A DNA stretch of 19,190 nt from Bacteroidales bacterium UBA6828 (GTDB taxonomy: Bacteria > Bacteroidota > Bacteroidia > Bacteroidales > Paludibacteraceae): positions 1 to 19,190 of the forward strand of contig DKEG01000043.1 of the NCBI GenBank assembly GCA_002452095.1, written 5' to 3'. The translations under genes were made by a program, and so were the position numbers. Of the stretch, positions 6,964 to 13,888 are shown piece by piece (the first letter of the stretch is position 1; each line of letters starts with the position of its first letter). The notes under the pieces are model-generated. The model saw only the letters and a program-made list of their open reading frames with translations, was not told the DNA's origin and searched no databases.

Positions 6964-9786
6964 TTATTGATACTTTGCCACGAGGTTGCGGTCGCCAAAA
7001 CCATTGTCCACACGACTGACAGGAATCCAGAACTTGTTTTCCGCCACCCAGTCGGTCGGATAGGCTGCCTTGCAACGCGAATAAGAATGATTCCATTCGT
7101 CGGCAACTACTTCGTACTCGGGGTGCGGCGCATTAACCAACACATTATCTTTTGGTTCCTCTTCACCACGCTCTATCTCGCGGATCTCCTCGCGGATAGT
7201 AAGCAGGGCATCGATGAAACGGTCTATTTCCTGCAATGATTCCGATTCGGTCGGCTCAATCATCAGCGTGCCATGGACAGGGAAAGAGAGGGTAGGCGCA
7301 TGATAGCCGAAATCCATCAAACGCTTGGCGATGTCCGACTCGGTGATACCGATAGCGTGGAACTGACGGCAGTCGAGAATCAACTCATGTCCTACACGCC
7401 CGCGCGTACCTGTATATACAACACCATAGGCATCACGCAGTTTGGCAGCCATATAGTTGGCACTCAAGATAGCCGCTGCGGTAGCCGCACGCAGTCCTTC
7501 GGTGCCCATCATAGCGATGTAACTGTAACTGATGAGTGCCATATTGGCGTTGCCGTACAACGCCGACGAAACACGGTTGTGGTCAGCAGTAGGCATAGAT
7601 GGCACGAGATGCTCCGCACAGCAGATAGCCCCGACACCGGGACCGCCACCGCCGTGAGGACTGGCAAAGGACTTGTGCAGGTTCAGGTGGCACACATCGG
7701 CACCGATGAAAGCAGGGTTGGTATAACCGATTTGGGCATTCATATTGGCTCCGTCCATATAGACCTGTCCACCGTTGTCGTGAATGATTTGGCACATCTT
7801 GCGAATAGCCATCTCGAAGATACCATGCGTGGAGGGGTAGGTAATCATACAGCCCGCCAGCACGTCTTTGTTCTGCTCGGCTTTCTCGCGCCAGTCGGCA
7901 AGGTCGGTGTTGCCCTGCTCATCGCATTTGACTACCACCGGTACGAAACCCGCCTGTACGCACGAAGCGGGGTTGGTACCATGCGCGGAAGCGGGAATAA
8001 GCAGCACATTGCGTTGCGCCTGACCTGATTTTTGCAAGAAATCGCGAATGGTAATCAATCCGGTATATTCGCCTGCGGCACCCGAGGTTGGTTGCAAGTT
8101 GCAAGCCGCAAAGCCCGTGATGGCGCAGAGTTGCTTCTCCAGTTCGTCCAACACCTCGCGGAAACCCTCCGTTTGATCGGCGGGAGCGAGCGGGTGGACA
8201 GCCGTAAAACCTGGCCATGTGATGGGGGTCATCGCTGTGGCAGGGTTGAGTTTCATAGTACACGAACCGAGCGGAATCATCGAGTGGGTAAGACTGATGT
8301 CCTTGCGGTCGAGACGCTTGATGTAGCGCATCATTTCGGTCTCGGTGTGATATTTTTTGAATACATCGGCACGCAGATAATCCACCTCGCGGATACGGCT
8401 CTCGTCTATAGACCACAATCCTTTGAAAGCACTCTCGCTTTCCTCGTACTGCGGCATATTGCCGCTTGCCTCAGCAAATAGTTCGATGAGGTCGTTCATA
8501 TCGTCGAGGGTAACGGTCTCGTCCAACGAGATACCCACCCAGCCTGCAGGGGCGTAATAGAGATTAATTCCCAATGCTTCGGCTTTCTCTTTGAGTTGTG
8601 TCTGCCAGTTGGCGTTCTCGCAGGCAGTAATCTTCAGTGTATCAAAGAACTCCGTATTCTCCTGTTGGTAGCCGTACGCCTGAATCATCTCGTTGAGATA
8701 GGTGGTCTTGGAGTGAATCCCCTCGGCTATCTCGCGTATGCCCTCTGCACCGTGATAGACAGCATAGAAACCCGCCATCATAGCACAAAGCGCCTCGGCG
8801 GTACAGATATTGGAGGTGGCTTTCTCACGCTTGATATGCTGCTCGCGGGTTTGGAGAGCCAAACGGTAAGCGGGGTGTTCGTAAGTATCCTTGCTAAGCC
8901 CGATAATACGCCCGGGCAGGTCGCGTTTGTACTCGTCGCGCGTAGCCATATAGCCTGCCGTAGGTCCGCCAAAGCCCATCGGAAGACCGAACCGCTGCGC
9001 CGTACCGCATACGATGTCGGCATCAAGCGGACGCAACAGTGCCAATGCCATCATGTCTGCCACGACAGCCACCTTCAGCCCCGTGGCGTGGCAGTCTTCG
9101 ATCCAACCGGTATAATCCTCAATGGCTCCGTCAGCATTAGGCAACTGGGCTATAGCACCGAAATAGTCGGCAGTTGGTTCGAAATCGGCATAGCGACCGA
9201 TGACCAGTTCAATCCCCTGTCCGGCTGCGCGTGTCTGCATAACACTCAAAGTATTTGGGAAAATCTTTTCGTCCACAAATACCTTGCACACCCCGTTCTT
9301 CACCTGCTCGCGCGAACGCAGGTTGCGCATCATCGTAACCGCCTCGGCAGCCGAAGTGGCTTCATCAAGCAGCGAACAGTTCGCCAAAGGCAGCCCTGTC
9401 AGGTCGGAAATCATAGTTTGAAAATTGAACAATGCCTCCAAACGCCCTTGGCTCACCTCTGCCTGATAGGGTGTGTAGGAAGTGTACCAAACAGGGTTCT
9501 CCAACACATTGCGGCGGATAACCGATGGGGTAATGGTTCCGTACCAACCACGACCGATGTAACTGCGGTTAAGCACATTATTCTGCGCTGAAGCATTAAG
9601 CGAGTCAAGCATCTGTTGCTCTGTCAGCGGTTTGGGCAACTCAATCGGTTTCTTGAGCAGAATGTCTTCGGGCATTGTTTCCGCTATCAATTGCTCCACC
9701 GATTCGACACCAATCACTTTGAGCATCTGTTGCTCGTCTTGCTCACTGAGACCGATGTGTCTCTGTTTGAGGTAGTTCACTTTCAC
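6964..9786 (-). CDS. gcvP: Glycine dehydrogenase (decarboxylating), P-protein
   Basis: The P-protein of the glycine cleavage system is a pyridoxal-phosphate enzyme. It decarboxylates glycine and passes the aminomethyl group to the lipoyl group of H-protein (GcvH). The 940-aa chain is full length and homodimeric-type, with the two halves fused. The N-terminal half begins MKVNYLKQRHIGLSEQDEQQ. The C-terminal half holds the PLP lysine K705 in LNLHKSFASPHGGGGPGVG. The start is a GTG at 9786; an in-frame stop lies five codons upstream and no ATG precedes it. The gcvT and gcvH genes are not adjacent. A leader of about 170 nt precedes the gene. Confidence 0.97.
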   Translation of the reverse strand: MKVNYLKQRHIGLSEQDEQQMLKVIGVESVEQLIAETMPEDILLKKPIELPKPLTEQQMLDSLNASAQNNVLNRSYIGRGWYGTITPSVIRRNVLENPVWYTSYTPYQAEVSQGRLEALFNFQTMISDLTGLPLANCSLLDEATSAAEAVTMMRNLRSREQVKNGVCKVFVDEKIFPNTLSVMQTRAAGQGIELVIGRYADFEPTADYFGAIAQLPNADGAIEDYTGWIEDCHATGLKVAVVADMMALALLRPLDADIVCGTAQRFGLPMGFGGPTAGYMATRDEYKRDLPGRIIGLSKDTYEHPAYRLALQTREQHIKREKATSNICTAEALCAMMAGFYAVYHGAEGIREIAEGIHSKTTYLNEMIQAYGYQQENTEFFDTLKITACENANWQTQLKEKAEALGINLYYAPAGWVGISLDETVTLDDMNDLIELFAEASGNMPQYEESESAFKGLWSIDESRIREVDYLRADVFKKYHTETEMMRYIKRLDRKDISLTHSMIPLGSCTMKLNPATAMTPITWPGFTAVHPLAPADQTEGFREVLDELEKQLCAITGFAACNLQPTSGAAGEYTGLITIRDFLQKSGQAQRNVLLIPASAHGTNPASCVQAGFVPVVVKCDEQGNTDLADWREKAEQNKDVLAGCMITYPSTHGIFEMAIRKMCQIIHDNGGQVYMDGANMNAQIGYTNPAFIGADVCHLNLHKSFASPHGGGGPGVGAICCAEHLVPSMPTADHNRVSSALYGNANMALISYSYIAMMGTEGLRAATAAAILSANYMAAKLRDAYGVVYTGTRGRVGHELILDCRQFHAIGITESDIAKRLMDFGYHAPTLSFPVHGTLMIEPTESESLQEIDRFIDALLTIREEIREIERGEEEPKDNVLVNAPHPEYEVVADEWNHSYSRCKAAYPTDWVAENKFWIPVSRVDNGFGDRNLVAKYQ

Positions 9787-9962
9787 GACAAAAATGATTT
9801 ATAGAGGGTTAATTGTTTCTTGGTTTAATTCTTTGCCCTTGTGGGCAAGAAATCCAACTAAATCTGTGTCTTTTCTTCCATAAATTACCATAAATCTTAG
9901 TCGCCTACGGCGGCAATGTATGCAATTATGTTTATGCGAATAGACATTGGTTTATAAACGCA

Positions 9963-9994
9963 CAAAGGTACTATATTTCCGCGGAATGTGCAAG
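9963..9994 (-). promoter_or_regulatory. gcvP promoter
   Basis: On the minus strand CTTG (9994-9991), a 20-nt spacer and TACCTTTG (9970-9963). The predicted start is near 9956. Its spacer begins CACATTCCGCGGAAATA, which matches the spacer of the divergent promoter at 15 of 17 bases. Confidence 0.75.
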
Positions 9995-10041
9995 ATTTTA
10001 TGTTGAAAAACATATATTTCGCTTGCAAAACGCAGAAAACA

Positions 10042-10073
10042 CTTGCACAATCCGCCGAAATACGTTATCTTTG
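10042..10073 (+). promoter_or_regulatory. Crp/Fnr-family gene promoter
   Basis: CTTG (10042-10045), a 20-nt spacer and TATCTTTG (10066-10073). Transcription should start near 10080. This rules out the in-frame ATG at 10043 as the start of the protein. The spacer begins CACAATCCGCCGAAATA. Confidence 0.75.
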
Positions 10074-10117
10074 CAATCGAAACATTTTTTACGATCGAAA
10101 CACTTAGAAACAACGTA

Positions 10118-10816
10118 ATGAAGAAGAAAGAGGAAGCGTACGCAAAGATGTGGGAACTGAACCCGATTTGGGAAATTCTCACCGATGATGAAAAAGAATG
10201 GGTCAGCGAGCAGGCAGAGATTGTCAACTACAAGAAAAACGAACTGATCCATAGCGAAGGTGATGTAGCGGGCTATATGTGGATGCTGATCAGCGGTCGC
10301 GTACGTATATATAAGGAGGGTATCGGACAGCGTGCACAGATCATCCGCTTGCTCAAACCATACGATATGTTCGGCTATCGTGCCGTTATCGGCGAAGACC
10401 GTTTTACCTCCTGCGCCAGTGCTTTCGAACCGTGTACGACCTATCGGGTTCCTGCTTCTGTTTTTCTTGCTTTGTTGCGCCGGAACAGCGAGTTTTGCTA
10501 TCAAGTGATGGTGGCGATGGCACGCGACCTGGCGGTTGCCGAACTGCAGACGATCAACCTGACCCAAAAACATATCCGCGGACGTCTGGCAGAGTCGCTG
10601 CTTACGCTTAAAAACAACTATGGGCTGGACGAAGACGGCTGTACGCTCTCAATGTATATGAGCCGTGAAGACCTTGCCAATATGAGCAATATGACCACAA
10701 GCAACGCCATACGCACCCTCAGCCAGTTTGCGCAAGAAGGGCTGATCAGCGTGGACGGACGCAAGATCAAACTCCTCAATGAAGAAGAAGTGAAGAAAAT
10801 ATCCCGACTCGGATAA
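10118..10816 (+). CDS. Crp/Fnr family transcriptional regulator
   Basis: The 232-aa protein has an N-terminal cyclic-nucleotide-binding-type beta barrel (about residues 20-125; GDVAGYMWMLISGRVRIYKEG) and a C-terminal winged helix (MSREDLANMSNMTTSNAIRT, residues 181-200). There is no N-terminal cysteine cluster, so an oxygen-sensing Fe-S Fnr is unlikely. The cAMP phosphate-binding arginine motif is also not evident, so the effector is unknown. I start it at the ATG at 10118 because 10043 lies inside the promoter. It diverges from gcvP and shares a mirror-image promoter with it, which makes auto- and co-regulation an attractive guess. Confidence 0.93.
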   Translation: MKKKEEAYAKMWELNPIWEILTDDEKEWVSEQAEIVNYKKNELIHSEGDVAGYMWMLISGRVRIYKEGIGQRAQIIRLLKPYDMFGYRAVIGEDRFTSCASAFEPCTTYRVPASVFLALLRRNSEFCYQVMVAMARDLAVAELQTINLTQKHIRGRLAESLLTLKNNYGLDEDGCTLSMYMSREDLANMSNMTTSNAIRTLSQFAQEGLISVDGRKIKLLNEEEVKKISRLG

Positions 10817-10819
10817 TAT

Positions 10820-10850
10820 AATTATGAATGAGGAATGAGGAATTATGAAT
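10820..10850. repeat. 31-bp interspersed repeat, copy 2
   Basis: One mismatch in 31 bases to the copy at 6886-6916. It contains an ATG (10835) in frame with the downstream HD gene, but this is repeat sequence and a doubtful start. Confidence 0.8.
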
Positions 10851-10924
10851 GGTTTCTCGTTCTTTTTTCTCTTTTACTGCTATGGGCGACCTTTGGGGTA
10901 GTCATTCTTAATCCTTATTTTCTA

Positions 10925-11539
10925 ATGTCATCTTTAGCAGAATATATAGAGCAGTCTATTCTTCCCCGCTATGTGGCTTTTGACAAGGGACACCAGCGAG
11001 ATCACGCCGAGAGTGTGATTGCAGAAAGTGTCAAACTCGCCAGAGAGCATCAGGCTGATACGGATATGGCATATACGATTGCCGCCTATCACGACCTTGG
11101 TCTGTCGGTTGACAGGGAATTTCACCATATCCATTCGGGCGAAATACTATTGGCAGACCAGCACTTGCGTGAGTGGTTTACAGAGGAACAACTGCTCATA
11201 ATGCGCGATGCCGTCGAAGATCATCGTGCGAGCAGCAAATATCCTCCTCGCACCATATATGGAGCCATTGTAGCAGAGGCAGATAGGCAATTGGAGCCGG
11301 AGACCGTGATTCGGCGTACACTTCAATACGGATTCAAACTCAATCCCACTGCTGATTTTGAATGGCAGTTCGTCCGTATGTGCGAACATTTGCAAAATAA
11401 ATATGCCGAGGGTGGGTATATGCACCTTTGGCTTAACTCGGAGCGCAATATGCAAAATCTGCGCTCTCTTCGCAATCTCATTTCCAATCCTGTTCTTTTG
11501 CGTGCCACTGCTTTCCGCTTGTGGCAGGATTTGCATTGA
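10925..11539 (+). CDS. HD-domain phosphohydrolase, second copy type
   Basis: With the ATG at 10925 the protein has 204 aa and starts MSSLAEYIEQSILPRYVAFD. HD-superfamily ligands are visible: H27 (HQRDHAESV), the doublet H56-D57 (AAYHDLGL), H70 (HIHSGEILL), H100 (VEDHRAS) and D120 (VAEADR). The conserved C-terminal NKYAEGGYMHLWLNS fits a Bacteroidales subfamily of unknown substrate. The frame stays open back to 10835, but those 30 codons encode a hydrophobic stretch arising in an interspersed repeat. I therefore prefer the later start. It shows little similarity to the HD protein at 2373-2960 beyond the metal motif. It lies 108 nt after the Crp-family gene, without a clear promoter. Confidence 0.88.
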   Translation: MSSLAEYIEQSILPRYVAFDKGHQRDHAESVIAESVKLAREHQADTDMAYTIAAYHDLGLSVDREFHHIHSGEILLADQHLREWFTEEQLLIMRDAVEDHRASSKYPPRTIYGAIVAEADRQLEPETVIRRTLQYGFKLNPTADFEWQFVRMCEHLQNKYAEGGYMHLWLNSERNMQNLRSLRNLISNPVLLRATAFRLWQDLH

Positions 11540-11616
11540 TTTGTATAGGTTGGATTATTTTTTGTGCTATGTTTTTCACATAGTGCAGGAAGAGTTATGC
11601 ACTTTTATAAACTATA

Positions 11617-11648
11617 TTTGCTTAATCAAAAATAATGTTGTAACTTTG
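11617..11648 (+). promoter_or_regulatory. Promoter of the structured RNA
   Basis: TTTG (11617-11620), 20 nt and TAACTTTG (11641-11648) make a perfect consensus promoter. The -7 element is embedded in an inverted repeat, AACTTTGC-AGC-GCAAAGTT. The predicted start is near 11654, and no coding sequence begins until 11942. Confidence 0.8.
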
Positions 11649-11653
11649 CAGCG

Positions 11654-11896
11654 CAAAGTTGCCAAGGGCGGCTTTGCGGCTGTGTCGGATACGGCATAGC
11701 AGACATAAATAAGAAGCGTTTGTATAAATCCTTCACCTGAAAATCGCCAATTTTCATTGTCTTCGAAGGATACAACTCGGACGCCGCGTATGGCTTATGC
11801 CCTCATTGGGTGTAGGCGTGCGTGGGTAGTTGTATATTCGAAGACAGGTGTTTGGCGATACCTCAGGTGAGTATGCAATCTCCCACGCTTGTTTTT
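11654..11896 (+). ncRNA. Structured non-coding RNA, 6S-like candidate
   Basis: The transcript from the promoter at 11617-11648 folds on paper into one long rod. In order from outside: AAGCGT (11714-11719)/ACGCTT (11885-11890); TTGTATA (11720-11726)/TATGCAA (11872-11878); TCACCTGA (11733-11740)/TCAGGTGA (11863-11870); ATCGCCAA (11743-11750)/TTGGCGAT (11852-11859); GTCTTCGAA (11759-11767)/TTCGAAGAC (11837-11845); TACAACT (11771-11777)/AGTTGTA (11828-11834); then an apical hairpin, TATGCCC/GGGTGTA. Internal loops separate the stems, and TTGTTTTT follows the last one as in an intrinsic terminator. A rod of about 180 nt with a central bubble fits 6S RNA, which sequesters RNA polymerase. The 5' part holds a further hairpin (11652-11678). 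The identity is inference; structure and promoter are seen. Confidence 0.6.
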
Positions 11897-11941
11897 ATAT
11901 GTACTCCTCATCGGGAGAGTGAGGATAAAGTTATTAAAGTT

Positions 11942-12217
11942 ATGTCTAATTTCAAAGAAAATCTGCGCCCGTGTGTGTTTACATTAGAAGGGTGCGACTT
12001 GCTCGGTTATGCCAAACAAGGGCTGTGTGAGTATGACAACGATGAGCAGCGAGAGAATGCTACCTGTCAAAGAAAGGGGTTGTTCCATACTTGGGGAACG
12101 GAACTGCACCCTCAAACAGAAGACGGAAAAATCCTGTCTTGTGGTATTGTAGAAGATACTGCCGATGGAAAAATCTATCGTGTTAACCCCGAAAATATCC
12201 AATTTACTGACAATTAA
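11942..12217 (+). CDS. Small protein of unknown function, 91 aa
   Basis: I do not recognise this protein. It begins MSNFKENLRPCVFTLEGCDL and ends with a hydrophilic segment, EDTADGKIYRVNPENIQF. It has five cysteines, no signal peptide and no membrane segment, so it should be cytoplasmic. The frame is open back to 11822, but that portion lies in the structured RNA. I therefore choose the ATG at 11942. A hairpin (TCCTCA/TGAGGA, 11905-11925) lies 16 nt before the start. The lipoprotein gene follows after 12 nt. Expression may depend on read-through from the RNA promoter, because no other promoter is evident. Confidence 0.65.
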   Translation: MSNFKENLRPCVFTLEGCDLLGYAKQGLCEYDNDEQRENATCQRKGLFHTWGTELHPQTEDGKILSCGIVEDTADGKIYRVNPENIQFTDN

Positions 12218-12229
12218 AATGTGGTTCTT

Positions 12230-12691
12230 ATGAAAAAGATTTTATTTTGCGTCTTAGGTATTGCGCTAATGACATTTATTGGTTGTACTAAAGATGAACC
12301 GTTACCCGATGCGGACAAAGATGTTACTATTGTGGATGATGACATAGATCCTAATAGGAGTACGAATGTGACCATTTATAGTCGTGCTTATGATTGGGAA
12401 ACTATGAACCGTTATTGCAGGATCTATATTGATAATATCTCTATTTATAACGAAAGGGATGTAGAGGTTGGCACCGGTGCATATGTAGGAGACTACTTGG
12501 TTCCATATAATGGCAGTATTGTGATTACATATCATGCTGAATATGATGGTGATTACGTTTCAGAAAAGAAAACTGTTAGATACCAAATGGGTACAAGCAA
12601 ACAAATGTACATTTTGATATATTGTTACTGGCCGGGTGGTGATGAACCCCGTGAGTTGTATTCCCAAGTAACAAATGGTAAGGCGGAATAA
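12230..12691 (+). CDS. Predicted lipoprotein, unknown function
   Basis: The 153-aa protein starts MKKILFCVLGIALMTFIGC, a type II signal peptide with C19 as the lipidated residue. The next residues, TKDEPLPDADKD, are acidic. An acidic stretch just after the cysteine is characteristic of surface-exposed Bacteroidota lipoproteins, so export to the cell surface is possible. The rest is rich in beta-strand and tyrosine residues (VTIYSRAYDW, GSIVITYHAEYDGDYV) and may form an immunoglobulin-like or beta-sandwich domain. An in-frame GTG three codons upstream (12221) is less likely as the start. It follows the 91-aa gene closely and ends before a strong terminator. Confidence 0.85.
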   Translation: MKKILFCVLGIALMTFIGCTKDEPLPDADKDVTIVDDDIDPNRSTNVTIYSRAYDWETMNRYCRIYIDNISIYNERDVEVGTGAYVGDYLVPYNGSIVITYHAEYDGDYVSEKKTVRYQMGTSKQMYILIYCYWPGGDEPRELYSQVTNGKAE

Positions 12692-12720
12692 AGAATTTCC
12701 TATTGTCGTCCCAATAGAAT

Positions 12721-12761
12721 AAAAAGACAGCGGCTTTCATTGTGAGAGTCGCTGTTCTTTT
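12721..12761. terminator. Bidirectional terminator between lipoprotein and Fur genes
   Basis: A 12-bp stem (12727-12738 with 12744-12755, two G-T pairs) has a 5-nt loop. An A-run precedes it and TTCTTTT follows. It can end transcription from both convergent genes. Confidence 0.88.
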
Positions 12762-12775
12762 GTGTATAGTTTGTC

Positions 12776-13204
12776 TTATTTGTACTTTTTGGCGCAGGAG
12801 GGGCAGGTGCCTTTGATGACAAAGGAGATGGAGTGGGGGATGAAGCCGGTGGGGAGGTCGATGTGAGGGATGGGGGTGTCCTCCAAGCAAAAGGATTGTT
12901 GGCAGGTCTCGCAATAGAAATGGAGATGACCGTCGGTGTGGTTGCACTCGCCATCGTGGTGGTGGCAGAGTTCGTAGTGGACAATACCGCGTCCGTCCTC
13001 AAAAGCATGCACCACATCGTTTTCCTCAAAGAGCGTGAGGACACGGAAAATACTCGATTTGTCCAAATTGAGCATTTCGTTCTCCAAGTCTTTGAGACTC
13101 ACAGGGCGGTTGAGTTGTACCAAGGTGCTATAGACCAAGATACGATTGACCGTCGGTTTGACCGACTTATGCTCCAAGTAGTGTATGATGGTTTGAGTGT
13201 CCAT
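12776..13204 (-). CDS. Fur family metal-responsive regulator
   Basis: The 142-aa protein has a winged-helix DNA-binding domain (recognition region DKSSIFRVLTLFEENDVV, about 49-66). A C-terminal dimer and metal domain follows. It carries CHHHDGECNHTDGHLHFYC and then CxxC pairs at C98/C101 and C134/C137, the usual structural zinc site. The histidine cluster (H81-H83, H89, H93, H95) would hold the regulatory metal. Whether it acts as Fur, Zur or PerR cannot be decided. No consensus TAnnTTTG promoter is evident upstream. The 13205-13290 stretch is AT-rich and includes a small dyad CTAA-TTT-TTAG. Confidence 0.93.
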   Translation of the reverse strand: MDTQTIIHYLEHKSVKPTVNRILVYSTLVQLNRPVSLKDLENEMLNLDKSSIFRVLTLFEENDVVHAFEDGRGIVHYELCHHHDGECNHTDGHLHFYCETCQQSFCLEDTPIPHIDLPTGFIPHSISFVIKGTCPSCAKKYK

Positions 13205-13657
13205 TGTAGTTATCCTTTTTTACTCCATAAATGTCCGTTAAAACATTATTCGGTCTAATTTTTAGTTAATTATCGTTATTTTTTCATTAGTTGCTCCTAA
13301 AAGAATTAGATTGCATACAGATGGCGCATAGCAGCCTTTGCCGCTCAGGCACGCTTGGGGTGCTTCGAGTTGTAGGTCGTCCGCAGGAGTTCCTTGCTCT
13401 CGCGGGTGTAGGTCTGACGCTGTTGCACACCCTCTTTCTTGGCAATACGGTTGCAATCATCTATCAACTTTCTTGTACAATGGGCATTAATGGAACCCCG
13501 CACAAATTGTCCTTCCGGCTGATATTCTATGAAACAGCATTCGTCGCTTTGTTCTTCGTCCATTGCCGTCTGCTCCTGCACTATATATTCCTCATACGGT
13601 CATATCTATTCTATGTTTTTGCCAATTTTCTCTATTTTTTATTCCACACACTAACTA
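13205..13657. other. Region between Fur and DUF4250 genes with decayed transposase
   Basis: About 450 bp. The right-hand part of this stretch (13306-13599) contains a broken transposase frame on the minus strand; the left-hand part is the AT-rich upstream region of the Fur gene. No RNA gene or intact ORF is visible. A plus-strand open frame here is antisense to the remnant and to the DUF4250 gene. Confidence 0.5.
13306..13599 (-). pseudogene. Transposase remnant with internal stop
   Basis: The minus-strand frame is open from 13599 to a TGA at 13345-13347 and resumes in the same frame for 12 codons to a TAA at 13306-13308. The peptide contains INAHCTRKLIDDCNRIAKKE, then QQRQTYTRESKELLRTTYNS and KHPKRA. 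This basic, R/K/T-rich segment is the kind of sequence found in Bacteroidota IS transposases. After the stop it reads AAKAAMRHLYAI, which suits continuation of the same helix. No catalytic DDE set, terminal repeats or target duplication can be seen. I call it a fragment with moderate confidence; the family is uncertain. Confidence 0.45.
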
Positions 13658-13834
13658 TTACCAAAACTTGTTGGTCTCCGGATTATATTCAAATCCTGCA
13701 GCCGCTAATTTGTTGGTCAGGGTGGCTTTGTCAATATCCAAACCCTCACATAGTGCATCTAGAGTTGAGTATTCATCTCGCAGTTTCATATTGATGACAC
13801 TCAACAAAATCATCGGGTCATTTGGCAGTTCCAT
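13658..13834 (-). CDS. DUF4250 small protein, 58 aa
   Basis: This short gene reads MELPNDPMILLSVINMKLRD at the N terminus and ends GFEYNPETNKFW. It matches DUF4250, a family of about 60-aa proteins common in Bacteroidales and some Firmicutes. The function is unknown. The central part (EYSTLDALCEGLDIDKATLT) looks like a small helical, HTH-like fold. It has its own perfect promoter at 13857-13888, with a leader of roughly 15 nt. It precedes the transposase remnant on the same strand. Confidence 0.9.
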   Translation of the reverse strand: MELPNDPMILLSVINMKLRDEYSTLDALCEGLDIDKATLTNKLAAAGFEYNPETNKFW

Positions 13835-13856
13835 ATCTGTTTCTTGTTTTGTTGCG

Positions 13857-13888
13857 CAAAGTTACAACATTTTTCTTATCCTCACAAA
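13857..13888 (-). promoter_or_regulatory. DUF4250 promoter
   Basis: On the minus strand TTTG (13888-13885), 20 nt, TAACTTTG (13864-13857): a perfect match to the consensus. It marks the left border of the AT-rich dyad region. Confidence 0.75.

Larger units (their letters stand above)
9787..10117. promoter_or_regulatory. Divergent control region of gcvP and the Crp-family gene
   Basis: About 330 bp. The gcvP leader (roughly 9787-9956) contains two hairpins: 9900-9914 (6 bp, loop TAC) and 9833-9848 (TTGCCC-TTGT-GGGCAA). A direct repeat of TTTATGG occurs on the minus strand between them. I do not see the conserved core of a glycine riboswitch. The two divergent promoters occupy 9963-9994 and 10042-10073. 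In the leader of the Crp-family gene, ATCGAAACA is repeated (starting 10076 and 10094). Confidence 0.6.

Noticed and set aside
7273..8028. Long plus-strand frame opposite gcvP
   Set aside because: gcvP is certain on the other strand, and the plus-strand frame is rich in histidine, arginine and valine as expected for an antisense shadow. The same holds for 8596-9591.
9787..9960. Glycine riboswitch in front of gcvP
   Set aside because: The conserved glycine aptamer core cannot be found; only two simple hairpins are visible.
10043..10117. Upstream start for the Crp-family protein
   Set aside because: The ATG at 10043 lies inside the -33/-7 promoter of the same gene.
11654..11896. tmRNA, RNase P RNA or SRP RNA
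   Set aside because: There is no tRNA-like end, no tag reading frame, no GAGGAAAGTCC-like RNase P core and no GGAA tetraloop of SRP RNA.
11822..11941. Upstream 40 codons of the small 91-aa gene
   Set aside because: This part overlaps the 3' arm and terminator of the structured RNA.
12221..12229. GTG start for the lipoprotein
   Set aside because: The ATG at 12230 begins a textbook signal peptide, MKKILF; the three extra residues add nothing.
13291..13794. Plus-strand open frame of 167 codons
   Set aside because: It is antisense to the DUF4250 gene and to the transposase remnant, both of which have better support, and its peptide has shadow-like composition.
13877..13885. DnaA box and replication origin in the AT-rich block
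   Set aside because: Only one TTATCCTCA near-match to TTATCCACA was found, no cluster of boxes, and no dnaA or typical origin genes nearby.
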